Shown here: in pieces, positions 31,724 through 37,762 of the stretch | Numbering within the stretch: position 1 is the stretch's first letter | Layout: each line of letters opens with the position of its first letter | Source: a virus | Direction: 5' to 3' (one strand) | Virus record (IMG/VR): IMGVR_UViG_3300009168_000068 | Location: 1 to 41,836 of that record | DNA: 41,836 bases | Notes under the pieces: model-generated | Seen by the model: the letters and a program-made list of their open reading frames with translations, nothing else | Database searches by the model: none | What the model was told of the DNA's origin: nothing | Translations under genes and position numbers: made by a program

Positions 31724-31831
31724 ATGATGCGCGAAATGCCTTGGCCCGCGGCCCTGCTGCTTCTGGTCTTCTACCTGGCCGCGATCGGGCTGGGCGGCTA
31801 TGTCTTCTGGCTGGCCGGCGCCATCAGGTAA
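31724..31831 (+). CDS. Possible 35-residue membrane peptide
   Basis: In the 214-base gap between two minus-strand genes, the plus strand encodes MMREMPWPAALLLLVFYLAA and 15 more residues, a single hydrophobic helix ending Ala-Ile-Arg. No good ribosome site precedes either ATG, so it may be chance. Just beyond its stop a hairpin forms from GCCCCGA (31834-31840) and TCGGGGC (31859-31865). The gap probably also holds a promoter or processing site for the late genes on the other strand. Confidence 0.3.
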   Translation: MMREMPWPAALLLLVFYLAAIGLGGYVFWLAGAIR

Positions 31832-31920
31832 TTGCCCCGACCGTCCCACCGGTTCGCCTCGGGGCCACAGCGTAGGACGCGATGCTGCGCTGCGTCCCTT
31901 CCGGCGGACGTTCTACTGCG

Positions 31921-33915
31921 TCAGGTGATGCACCAGCCCCAGGCCGGATGCCATGCGCTCCGGTTGTGCCGGGTGAACTCGCTGTCGATCCACGCATAGG
32001 CTGAAGCAGCCTCGCTCACCCCGTTACGCGCCGCCACCGCCAGCGCCGCACGCACATACTGTGCGTATCCCACCGAGCCGCTGGTTTCGTTGTAAAGCTC
32101 GTTCATCCCACTTGGATCGGACGGCATGTGCGGCACGTCTTCCGGGTGCATCGCCACAGCTCGCATCGCCGCCTCGAGCCACGACAGATAGGTTGGCCCG
32201 ACCAGCACCTGGCCCGCTGCATGCGCCACCGGAGCGGTGCGCTCGACCTCCCACAGCGCCGTATCGCTCTTGTCGATGACCAGCATAGTTTCGCTCTGGC
32301 ATTTAACCTGGAAAGGTTCCACGGGCCACGGCCCGCCACCATACTTATCGACCGGGACAAACGTGTCTGCCTCGGTGATAGCCGCTGTCAGGCTGCATGT
32401 ATATACGAGGCCTGTGTTGTAGGGACATGGCGCGGAGCGCGGCCATGCCTCGCCGTTGGTCCGGTTGATCTCCGAATCGATCTTCCAGGCCAGCACCTCA
32501 AACCACTCATCGAAGCCAAGTTGCGCGCACATTCCATAAACCAGGCTTTCCATCGCACACTGCCAAAACACGGCATAAGTGCCGGAGGGGTGCGCCGGAG
32601 TGCCCTGCGATCCACCGAATTGCCGGGCGCGGAACACCGACAGGATCGGGTTCGGGTCCGCCATGTCCTTCAGCGCCTCAGCGCGCACCCCCTCCATGTG
32701 CGCATGGAACACTGACTTAGGCAGCAACCAGCGCGGCGGATCGTCCGGCGATGCTACGGCGGCGTAGAGCTTGTTGCGGAGCGGCCAGGCGCCGTATCTA
32801 CCGCCATATGTATATCTGCCCTTCGCCGGCTCGCCCAGAATCTCAATGTTGGATTGGAACTGGAGCGCCTCCAGATAGTACGGATCACCCGTCAGCAGCC
32901 ACGGCAGGTAGCTGCACGCCGGACTGTGTCCGCTGTCATAAGCAACGATGCCCTTGGTCAGCGGCACAATCGGATCACCGCCGTTGGTGTAGCTGGTTAA
33001 CGTTGGCCAATCGTTGGCCAGATCGAGCGGCGCGCCCGTCTCCGGATCACGCAGATGCATGCTGATGGTGCCCGACGCCTCGCCCTGGGCAATGACGGTT
33101 TCGGCATTATTCCCTTTGCACAAATATTGCGCCTGCCAACCAGTCATGATGCCGATGTCGGCGCGATCGCCGGTCCACCCCATGCCGGTGACCATGCCGC
33201 TGAAACCCATGACGCTGTAGGTCTGCGGCGCCAGGTCGGCGATGAACTGGCCTAGCGTCGTGCCGTCATAGTGCGGCACCAACCCCGACTGGATCAGTGT
33301 CTGACGGTCAACCCGCACCGGTCGTGGCGCAGACTGCCAGCGCCACCTGGCATACCAGGGATGCGATGGCACGGCGATCGTGGCAACCAGTTCATCACCG
33401 TCCCAAATCTCGGCCTCGTATTCGCCCAGATTGGCTGGCGTCAGCGAGGCCACCAGGGGCACGCCAAGCTCGACGATCACCTCTTGTCGGGAACCATCAG
33501 CGTCAGGCCTGAACCACACCGTCAGCCCAGGCAGCGCGTCGTCCTGGCGGGGCGCACGGTAGCAGTGTTGGGTGAACATGCCGCCCGGGTCGACGTAGTC
33601 CCCCAGGTTCTCGGCCCCCGCCTCCTCATAGACAGTCTCGCCGGATGCGGCGCGGATGACGACGGCCAGCCCCTCGCCTGGCTCCGGCTTGGGCGGTTCA
33701 GGCGTCGGCAGCGCGTTATCGATGATGCCGCCTGGCAGCCCGATCTCGATCGGCGGCGTGGTGCCGGCAGCCTGCTCCAGCACCGCCACCCTGGCGTTCA
33801 GATCGGCGATCGCCTGCTCGTGCTCGGCGAGCATGTCGTCAGTGGCATCAGCCCGCATCTCGAGGGATGCAACCCGCTGCTCGAGCTGCGCATCGCTCAC
33901 TGGAGGCTTACCCAC
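31921..33915 (-). CDS. Putative tailspike with alpha/alpha-toroid glycan-active domain
   Basis: A 664-residue protein. It opens with a trimeric-coiled-coil-like region (LEQRVASLEMRADATDDMLA; AIADLNARVAVLEQA), then a proline-rich hinge (about 60-80) and a beta-sandwich (85-200). Residues about 210-660 contain DSGHSPACSYLPWLLTGDPY, the H-x-P-x-x-x-Y-L-x-x-L-L-T-G-D pattern known from helical-toroid lyase or hydrolase-like proteins. A receptor-binding or capsule/EPS-degrading spike fits. The start is GTG at 33915, overlapping the TAG of the PEP-CTERM gene. Catalytic residues are not assigned. Confidence 0.6.
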   Translation of the reverse strand: MGKPPVSDAQLEQRVASLEMRADATDDMLAEHEQAIADLNARVAVLEQAAGTTPPIEIGLPGGIIDNALPTPEPPKPEPGEGLAVVIRAASGETVYEEAGAENLGDYVDPGGMFTQHCYRAPRQDDALPGLTVWFRPDADGSRQEVIVELGVPLVASLTPANLGEYEAEIWDGDELVATIAVPSHPWYARWRWQSAPRPVRVDRQTLIQSGLVPHYDGTTLGQFIADLAPQTYSVMGFSGMVTGMGWTGDRADIGIMTGWQAQYLCKGNNAETVIAQGEASGTISMHLRDPETGAPLDLANDWPTLTSYTNGGDPIVPLTKGIVAYDSGHSPACSYLPWLLTGDPYYLEALQFQSNIEILGEPAKGRYTYGGRYGAWPLRNKLYAAVASPDDPPRWLLPKSVFHAHMEGVRAEALKDMADPNPILSVFRARQFGGSQGTPAHPSGTYAVFWQCAMESLVYGMCAQLGFDEWFEVLAWKIDSEINRTNGEAWPRSAPCPYNTGLVYTCSLTAAITEADTFVPVDKYGGGPWPVEPFQVKCQSETMLVIDKSDTALWEVERTAPVAHAAGQVLVGPTYLSWLEAAMRAVAMHPEDVPHMPSDPSGMNELYNETSGSVGYAQYVRAALAVAARNGVSEAASAYAWIDSEFTRHNRSAWHPAWGWCIT

Positions 33916-34631
33916 TACACGCTACGGCGACGCACAGCAGCGATGCCGAGCAGACCGAGGCCGAGGAGGCCCAGGGTGGCCGGCTCTGGCACCGCGGCTG
34001 CGGTCGTCACCATGCTTTGGTTAAAGCCCGTAATGCTGCCGCCTGTGATCAGCGCCAGCGACGCCCCCTCAGTCATGCTGAACGAGTCGCCATCAACGAA
34101 CGCCGCAACGTTGCTGCCCGCGAAAGAATCGGGATTGGTGGTCGCGGCCCCGCTGACGCTCTCCAGCAGGATGCCAGGCGTGTTGGTCGGGTTGGCGCCC
34201 TGCACGTTGGCCGCGTCTGCCCAGAACTTCAATGTGCTGTCCGGCGCGCCGACGTTGTCGTTGAAGGTGAGGCTGCCCGAGTTGGTCACGAGACTGACCG
34301 GCCCGACGTAGTCGGTCTGGCTGGCCAGCAGGGTGACAACGATCGGCGCCCCCGACTGGTTCTCGATGTTGCTCGAGGACATTTGCAGCGAGTTGCTGGC
34401 GCCGCTGGTGCTCTGCACGAGGGTGATCTGCACAAAGGCGCCGCCCACCAGCGTATTGACGGTCAGCAAGTTATTCGCCCCGCCGGACAAATCACAACCC
34501 AACTGCCCATCGGCACACGTAAAGGTCGAGCCGTTCGCCCCGATGCTCAATTGCAGGGTGGCGTGAGCCGGCGGCACGAAGGCGAAGCTGGCGGTAGCGA
34601 TGGCGGTAGCGGCGAGCAGCAACGTGCGCAT
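33915..34631 (-). CDS. PEP-CTERM sorting-domain protein
   Basis: A 238-residue secreted protein. MRTLLLAATAIATASFAF with PPAHA after it is a Sec signal peptide, likely cut after AHA. The body is Ser/Thr/Asn-rich beta structure with two cysteines (FTCADGQLGCDLSG) that could pair. The ending VPEPATLGLLGLGLLG followed by IAAVRRR (214-236) is a textbook PEP-CTERM signal: the PEP motif, a hydrophobic helix, then arginines, recognised by exosortase and linked in bacteria to exopolysaccharide export. It has CAGGAGG seven bases before the ATG. This is a bacterial-type surface protein inside the phage late region, so it was probably acquired from a host. Confidence 0.9.
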   Translation of the reverse strand: MRTLLLAATAIATASFAFVPPAHATLQLSIGANGSTFTCADGQLGCDLSGGANNLLTVNTLVGGAFVQITLVQSTSGASNSLQMSSSNIENQSGAPIVVTLLASQTDYVGPVSLVTNSGSLTFNDNVGAPDSTLKFWADAANVQGANPTNTPGILLESVSGAATTNPDSFAGSNVAAFVDGDSFSMTEGASLALITGGSITGFNQSMVTTAAAVPEPATLGLLGLGLLGIAAVRRRSV

Positions 34632-34704
34632 GGCGTGGCCTCCTGGGTTAGGGTTATGATGATCATGCCGCTTTCACAGCGTCAGCGGCAACTGTAACCA
34701 TCGA

Positions 34705-34896
34705 TCAGACTTGGCGGCCTTGGGATACATCCAGGGCCGCCATCTTTTTATCGATCGCTGCCTGCATCGCCGCGCGGAACCAGCCGGCGACGAACATTTG
34801 ACGCTGCGCATCGGTACGCACCGCGTCCGCATCTACAATTGCATATGCAGCAAGGAAGTTGCGCGCCCAGGCGTCAGGATCGAGGTCGTCGTTCAC
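34705..34896 (-). CDS. Hypothetical 63-residue protein
   Basis: An acidic helical protein, MNDDLDPDAWARNFLAAYAI at the start, with TDAQRQMFVAGWFRAAMQAA in the middle. The pattern W-F-R-x-A-M resembles small phage proteins of unknown role. Its ATG overlaps the TGA of the gene upstream (ATGA). No membrane segment or metal-binding pattern. Confidence 0.6.
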   Translation of the reverse strand: MNDDLDPDAWARNFLAAYAIVDADAVRTDAQRQMFVAGWFRAAMQAAIDKKMAALDVSQGRQV

Positions 34897-35177
34897 TTCT
34901 TCTTCTTGCCCCGCTTGCGTCGCGGCTTGAGGTCGGGTCCGCGCTTGCCCACGCCATTACTCTGCGGCCCATAAGTAACTGTTGTATTATTGCTGCTGCC
35001 GTTAGTCGGCAAATACTGGCCGGCACGCACGTCAGCCATGATGGTTTCCAGCGTGCTGGCGAGCTGCGACCAGGCTGCGGCGAAGCGCGAAAACGCCATG
35101 GCGCGCAGCTCCGGATCATCGGGCAACGGCGCCTCGATCGAGGCCTGGATTTTCTGCGGCGTTGTGTTGATGCCCAC
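34893..35177 (-). CDS. Hypothetical basic-tailed protein
   Basis: A 94-residue protein with a helical N-terminal half (LRAMAFSRFAAAWSQLASTL) and a polar linker ending in a strongly basic tail (KPRRKRGKKKK). The tail suggests nucleic acid or acidic surface contact. The start is GTG at 35177, directly after the TAG of the preceding gene with GAGGAA close upstream. Position beside a probable small terminase is compatible with a packaging accessory. Confidence 0.6.
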   Translation of the reverse strand: MGINTTPQKIQASIEAPLPDDPELRAMAFSRFAAAWSQLASTLETIMADVRAGQYLPTNGSSNNTTVTYGPQSNGVGKRGPDLKPRRKRGKKKK

Positions 35178-35507
35178 CTATTCCTCGACGGTTTCATCGG
35201 TAACTATGAACGAAACCACATTAGTTTCATCTGCATCTATCGTGATCGGCTCTGGCGAAGTTGCGTCTGCCCATCTGAAGTCTACCGCAATCGGCGCACC
35301 ACCCTCACCGGTCAATTGCAACGGCAGTATCTTGCCGATCAGCATCATGAACGATGCCGGCGTGTCGATCGCGCGCGCGGCGAGGTACTTGCGACCACCG
35401 ACATCCGACAGAGCGCCCAGGATCAGCTCCTTAAGATCGGTCGTGATCTTGTTCGGAACGCCTGGCTTGCGACCAGCCCCCGGCTGTTTTCCACCTTTCC
35501 CAGCCAT
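35178..35507 (-). CDS. Probable terminase small subunit-like protein
   Basis: A 109-residue protein starting MAGKGGKQPGAGRKPGVPNK, the G-A-G-R-x-x-G-x-x-N-K opening shared by many small phage DNA-binding and terminase-small-subunit-like proteins. LKELILGALSDVGGRKYLAA and PASFMMLIGKILPLQL follow. The C-terminus is acidic. It may recognise phage DNA for packaging. It lies far from the large terminase (about 6 kb) but in the same transcription direction. The assignment rests on N-terminal pattern only. Confidence 0.55.
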   Translation of the reverse strand: MAGKGGKQPGAGRKPGVPNKITTDLKELILGALSDVGGRKYLAARAIDTPASFMMLIGKILPLQLTGEGGAPIAVDFRWADATSPEPITIDADETNVVSFIVTDETVEE

Positions 35508-35554
35508 AGGTTCACAAAGATTGTTTTTCTATCATATTCCACACCATGAGACGA

Positions 35555-35737
35555 TCACGGCTTCTGTCCCACGAGACAAGATTCGATGATACGCGTCAAC
35601 ATTGCATTCCTCGCCTCTACATTAGCGTTAAACGTCCACACAGCAAAACTGATAAACCCACAGTTGAGTAGCACGAGGATAATGAAAGCCGGAGGTAGTG
35701 CAGCGATGAGCTTTTCGCCAAGTGCTGTCAGCGACAC
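35555..35737 (-). CDS. Small single-pass membrane protein
   Basis: A 60-residue protein from a GTG start: (V)SLTALGEKLIAALPPAFI, then ILVLLNCGFISFAVWTF as a hydrophobic helix, and a soluble tail ending MLTRIIESCLVGQKP. The shape, with a short amphipathic N-terminus, one helix and a cytoplasmic- or periplasm-facing helical tail with one Cys, recurs in small phage membrane proteins. It is a candidate lysis accessory (spanin- or antiholin-like) by type only. It follows the frameshifted membrane gene by six bases. Confidence 0.6.
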   Translation of the reverse strand: MSLTALGEKLIAALPPAFIILVLLNCGFISFAVWTFNANVEARNAMLTRIIESCLVGQKP

Positions 35738-35743
35738 GACGGC

Positions 35744-35922
35744 TCACAATCTGCCCATGAGCAGCATGATCACCAGCACGATCAGAATAATGCCGACAAT
35801 ACCGATGCCACCGCCATAGTAACCGCCATACGGCGAACCACCCCAGTTGCCGCGATAGCCATAGAACCCGCCGAACAGGGCAGGACAAGCAGCACGATGA
35901 CGATCACCCAAAGCGGCGACAT
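35744..35922 (-). pseudogene. Two-helix Gly/Tyr-rich membrane protein, frameshifted
   Basis: An ATG at 35922 behind a strong GAGGAGG starts MSPLWVIVIVLLVL, a hydrophobic helix, but this frame then turns into unrelated sequence. One frame away the DNA reads LFGGFYGYRGNWGGS, PYGGYYGGG, then IGIVGIILIVLVIMLLMGRL and TGA at 35744-35746. The 179-base span is one base short of a 59-residue protein. The shift lies near 35876-35884, around a CTGCCCTG. The whole resembles short two-helix proteins such as the DUF3309 type. It may be a real lesion, a base lost in assembly, or a frameshift event. Confidence 0.6.
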
Positions 35923-35935
35923 GGCAACCACCTCC

Positions 35936-36511
35936 TCAGAGCCGGTGCAGCGCGTCGAGCGGGACAGTCACCTGGCGCAGCCCGCCCAACAGCAAAATGG
36001 CGACGCTGGCTGTTGAGCGGCGCAGCTTGACGATGACGCCCTGGTGTCCCTCGAGCGCAGTGCCCGCGCCGAGGCTCACAGCGTCACCTGGCGCATACAG
36101 CGCCCGTGGTGCCTCGAGGGTGCGACGACCATCCTCGGTCGCCACCAGCGCCTCCACGGCGCCATCAGGACAGGCGATCGGCAGGTTCCCCACCCGCACC
36201 AGCGAGGCGACACCGAGCGTGTGCAGCACCGGCCGCCACGGATCACGCGTCGCGTCGAACCGTACGAAAAGATACCTAGGGAACAGCGGCACCTGCACGG
36301 CGTGCCACATCGAGCGCACCACCCGGTCCCGCTGCCGGACGGCGAGGAGGGGCAAATACGCCTGATAGCCTTGCCGATCGAGGTGTTGTGCGGCCCGCCG
36401 CTCCGCCTGCGGGTGGCTCATCACGACGTACCACGACGCCCTGCCACCACCACGGCTACCGCACGGCGTGGTAGCCGACCCATTGGCTGCCACACCGCAT
36501 GTTGTGTCCAC
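35936..36511 (-). CDS. NusG/RfaH-like transcription elongation factor
   Basis: A 191-residue protein. From about residue 26 it shows the NGN domain: SWYVVMSHPQAERRAAQHLD, GYQAYLPLLAVRQRDRVV, then VPLFPRYLFVRFD, followed by LGVASLVRVGNLP. The C-terminal part, YAPGDAVSLGAGTALEGHQG and VIVKLR, is a KOW-type barrel. NusG homologues ride on RNA polymerase, and specialised ones such as RfaH prevent termination in particular operons. The start is GTG at 36511 or GTG at 36493, both without a strong ribosome site; an 8-bp inverted repeat lies in the extension (36453-36477). It stands just after a hairpin cluster at the head of the late genes. Confidence 0.85.
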   Translation of the reverse strand: MDTTCGVAANGSATTPCGSRGGGRASWYVVMSHPQAERRAAQHLDRQGYQAYLPLLAVRQRDRVVRSMWHAVQVPLFPRYLFVRFDATRDPWRPVLHTLGVASLVRVGNLPIACPDGAVEALVATEDGRRTLEAPRALYAPGDAVSLGAGTALEGHQGVIVKLRRSTASVAILLLGGLRQVTVPLDALHRL

Positions 36512-36554
36512 AACTCAAAGGGTTAACCCCCGACCAGACCACACGTCAAGCCAT

Positions 36555-36584
36555 TGCTCAAAAGTCCCGACCGACTTTTGAGCA
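36555..36584. terminator. 12-bp perfect hairpin before the NusG-like gene
   Basis: 36555-36566 (TGCTCAAAAGTC) pairs with 36573-36584 (GACTTTTGAGCA) around the loop CCGACC. It overlaps by three bases a second potential hairpin, 36582-36588 with 36595-36601 (GCAGCCT/AGGCTGC). It could be a bidirectional terminator, an antitermination site, or an operator. A run of U outside the stem is absent. Confidence 0.55.
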
Positions 36585-36616
36585 GCCTCAGCGTAGGCTG
36601 CTACGCCCAGCTTCGC

Positions 36617-36687
36617 GATGTGGCCTGGCGGAGGGGCCGAGCGCAGCGAGGCGGCGCGCAGCGCCACCCCCTCCGCTAGGCCACATC
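36617..36687. terminator. Large hairpin overlapping the end of the early operon
   Basis: 36617-36636 pairs with 36668-36687 (GATGTGGCCT and GCGGAGGGG against their complements, one mismatch), enclosing a smaller GGCGC/GCGCC stem near 36653-36665. The stop codon of the gene at 36676 lies inside the right arm. In minus-strand RNA this is a very stable structure at the exact boundary of the early and late genes, so a terminator or pause element is likely. Confidence 0.55.
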
Positions 36688-37218
36688 ATGCAGCTCCGGC
36701 ATGTCATCCGTGGCCCAGTCGTGTGCCCACGACTCGCCACGTCTGGTCAGCGGCTGCACCCGAGCGCCTGGCCAGGCCAACTTGGCTGCGGTGATCTGCT
36801 CGAGCTGCGGCAGCACGCAGGCCAGCTCCTCCAGCGACCAGACCACCCTCTCCCGGGCGTCAGGAAGCCGCCCTGCGGCGTGCGCCGCCGCCGGGGTCTT
36901 GACCACCACCAAGACCCTTCCGTCCGCCAGAGGGGCCTCCCAGGCGTCGCACGGCAGTGGTTGCCAGCCGCGCGCCTCCGCCTCCTGCTGCATCCAGCCG
37001 ATCGCCGAGATGATCTTGGGCGCCAGCCGCTCCACGTCCTCGGCCACACCGAGCCGCACCGCCTCGGCGTAGCGACCCCAGCCTTCCTTCCAGGCCAGCA
37101 GCGTAGCGGCTGAGACGAGGCCCTCGACCCGGCCGACGCCCCAGCGCTCCTCACAGGCCCTGGCAGCCGCATCGACCGGCACCATGGCCGCGGTCACCCG
37201 CTCGCTCTCGGTGATCAT
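36676..37218 (-). CDS. Hypothetical 180-residue early protein
   Basis: Starts MITESERVTAAMVPVDAAAR. It is mostly helical with WKEGWGRYAEAVRLGVAEDV and ISAIGWMQQEAEARGWQPLP, then a possible alpha/beta part containing RVLVVVKTPAAAHAAGRLPD. I recognise no family. The start forms ATGA with the previous gene and the stop is buried in a hairpin. Its position beside the presumed origin suggests a replication or regulatory accessory, without direct support. Confidence 0.65.
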   Translation of the reverse strand: MITESERVTAAMVPVDAAARACEERWGVGRVEGLVSAATLLAWKEGWGRYAEAVRLGVAEDVERLAPKIISAIGWMQQEAEARGWQPLPCDAWEAPLADGRVLVVVKTPAAAHAAGRLPDARERVVWSLEELACVLPQLEQITAAKLAWPGARVQPLTRRGESWAHDWATDDMPELHDVA

Positions 37219-37493
37219 GCTGCCCGCCCGACCCGCGGCGTCAGCTCCACCCGGCGCTGATTAACGCTAACAGCGAGCCGCTCCCACAGCTCCGGGTCAG
37301 CCGCCTTCAGCGAGTCGCTCTGCACCCGCCGCACCGTCACCTCCCGCACCACCACCGACCAGTCCGCGCCGATCCGCGCCGAGGGGTCAGCCAGCAGCAC
37401 CTGGCGCAGCGACTCCTCCTCCGCCTGCAGCTCCTTCAGCCTGGCCCGCACCTCAGCCAGCCGATCCGGCACCGCCTTCTGATCCTCACTCAT
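37215..37493 (-). CDS. Small coiled-coil early protein
   Basis: A 92-residue protein starting MSEDQKAVPDRLAEVRARLK. Residues 10-35 form a leucine-rich coiled coil (ARLKELQAEEESLRQVLLAD), and the rest is a compact basic unit (GADWSVVVREVTVRRVQSDS). The ATG at 37493 has AAGGAG ten bases upstream. A longer reading to 37577 would run into the repeat region and is rejected. Being first gene after the iteron array, it may bind DNA there, which is speculation. Confidence 0.65.
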   Translation of the reverse strand: MSEDQKAVPDRLAEVRARLKELQAEEESLRQVLLADPSARIGADWSVVVREVTVRRVQSDSLKAADPELWERLAVSVNQRRVELTPRVGRAA

Positions 37494-37542
37494 CGCCACC
37501 CGCTCCTTCTCTTTTTTGAGAAAACACATCGGCCACCGGCAA

Positions 37543-37670
37543 GCTTCACCCGGCTTCAAAGCTTCAGGCTTCAGCACCCCCCCGTAGGGGGCTGAAGCTT
37601 TGAAGCCGGGTGAAGCCAGGCCCCAAAAGCTTCACTTGAAGCCGAAAAACGTGTTTTGAAGCTTTGAAGC
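37543..37670. repeat. TGAAGC iteron array with 25-bp inverted repeat (putative origin)
   Basis: Eleven copies of TGAAGC or its complement GCTTCA lie in 128 bases, starting at 37543, 37553, 37561, 37568, 37593, 37601, 37611, 37629, 37637, 37657 and 37665, many spaced by 8 or 10 bases. 37543-37567 and 37592-37616 are exact inverted copies of 25 bases, around a 24-base loop that itself holds CCCCC and GGGGG. An AT-richer flank with A and T runs follows (37640-37800), as do three GANTC sites. The pattern suits a theta-type origin or a regulatory site for the nearby primase-helicase. Confidence 0.7.
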
Positions 37671-37762
37671 TGTTCAACGATTCCAGTCACTTAGCCGAAC
37701 ACCCCCATGACACCTTTGATAAAAGACAAATGTGCACGCCCTTTTTTCAGTTATCGCCTGAA

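Noticed and set aside
37500-37620. CRISPR-like array
   Set aside because: The repeated unit is only six bases, irregularly spaced and on both strands; there are no spacers of uniform length.
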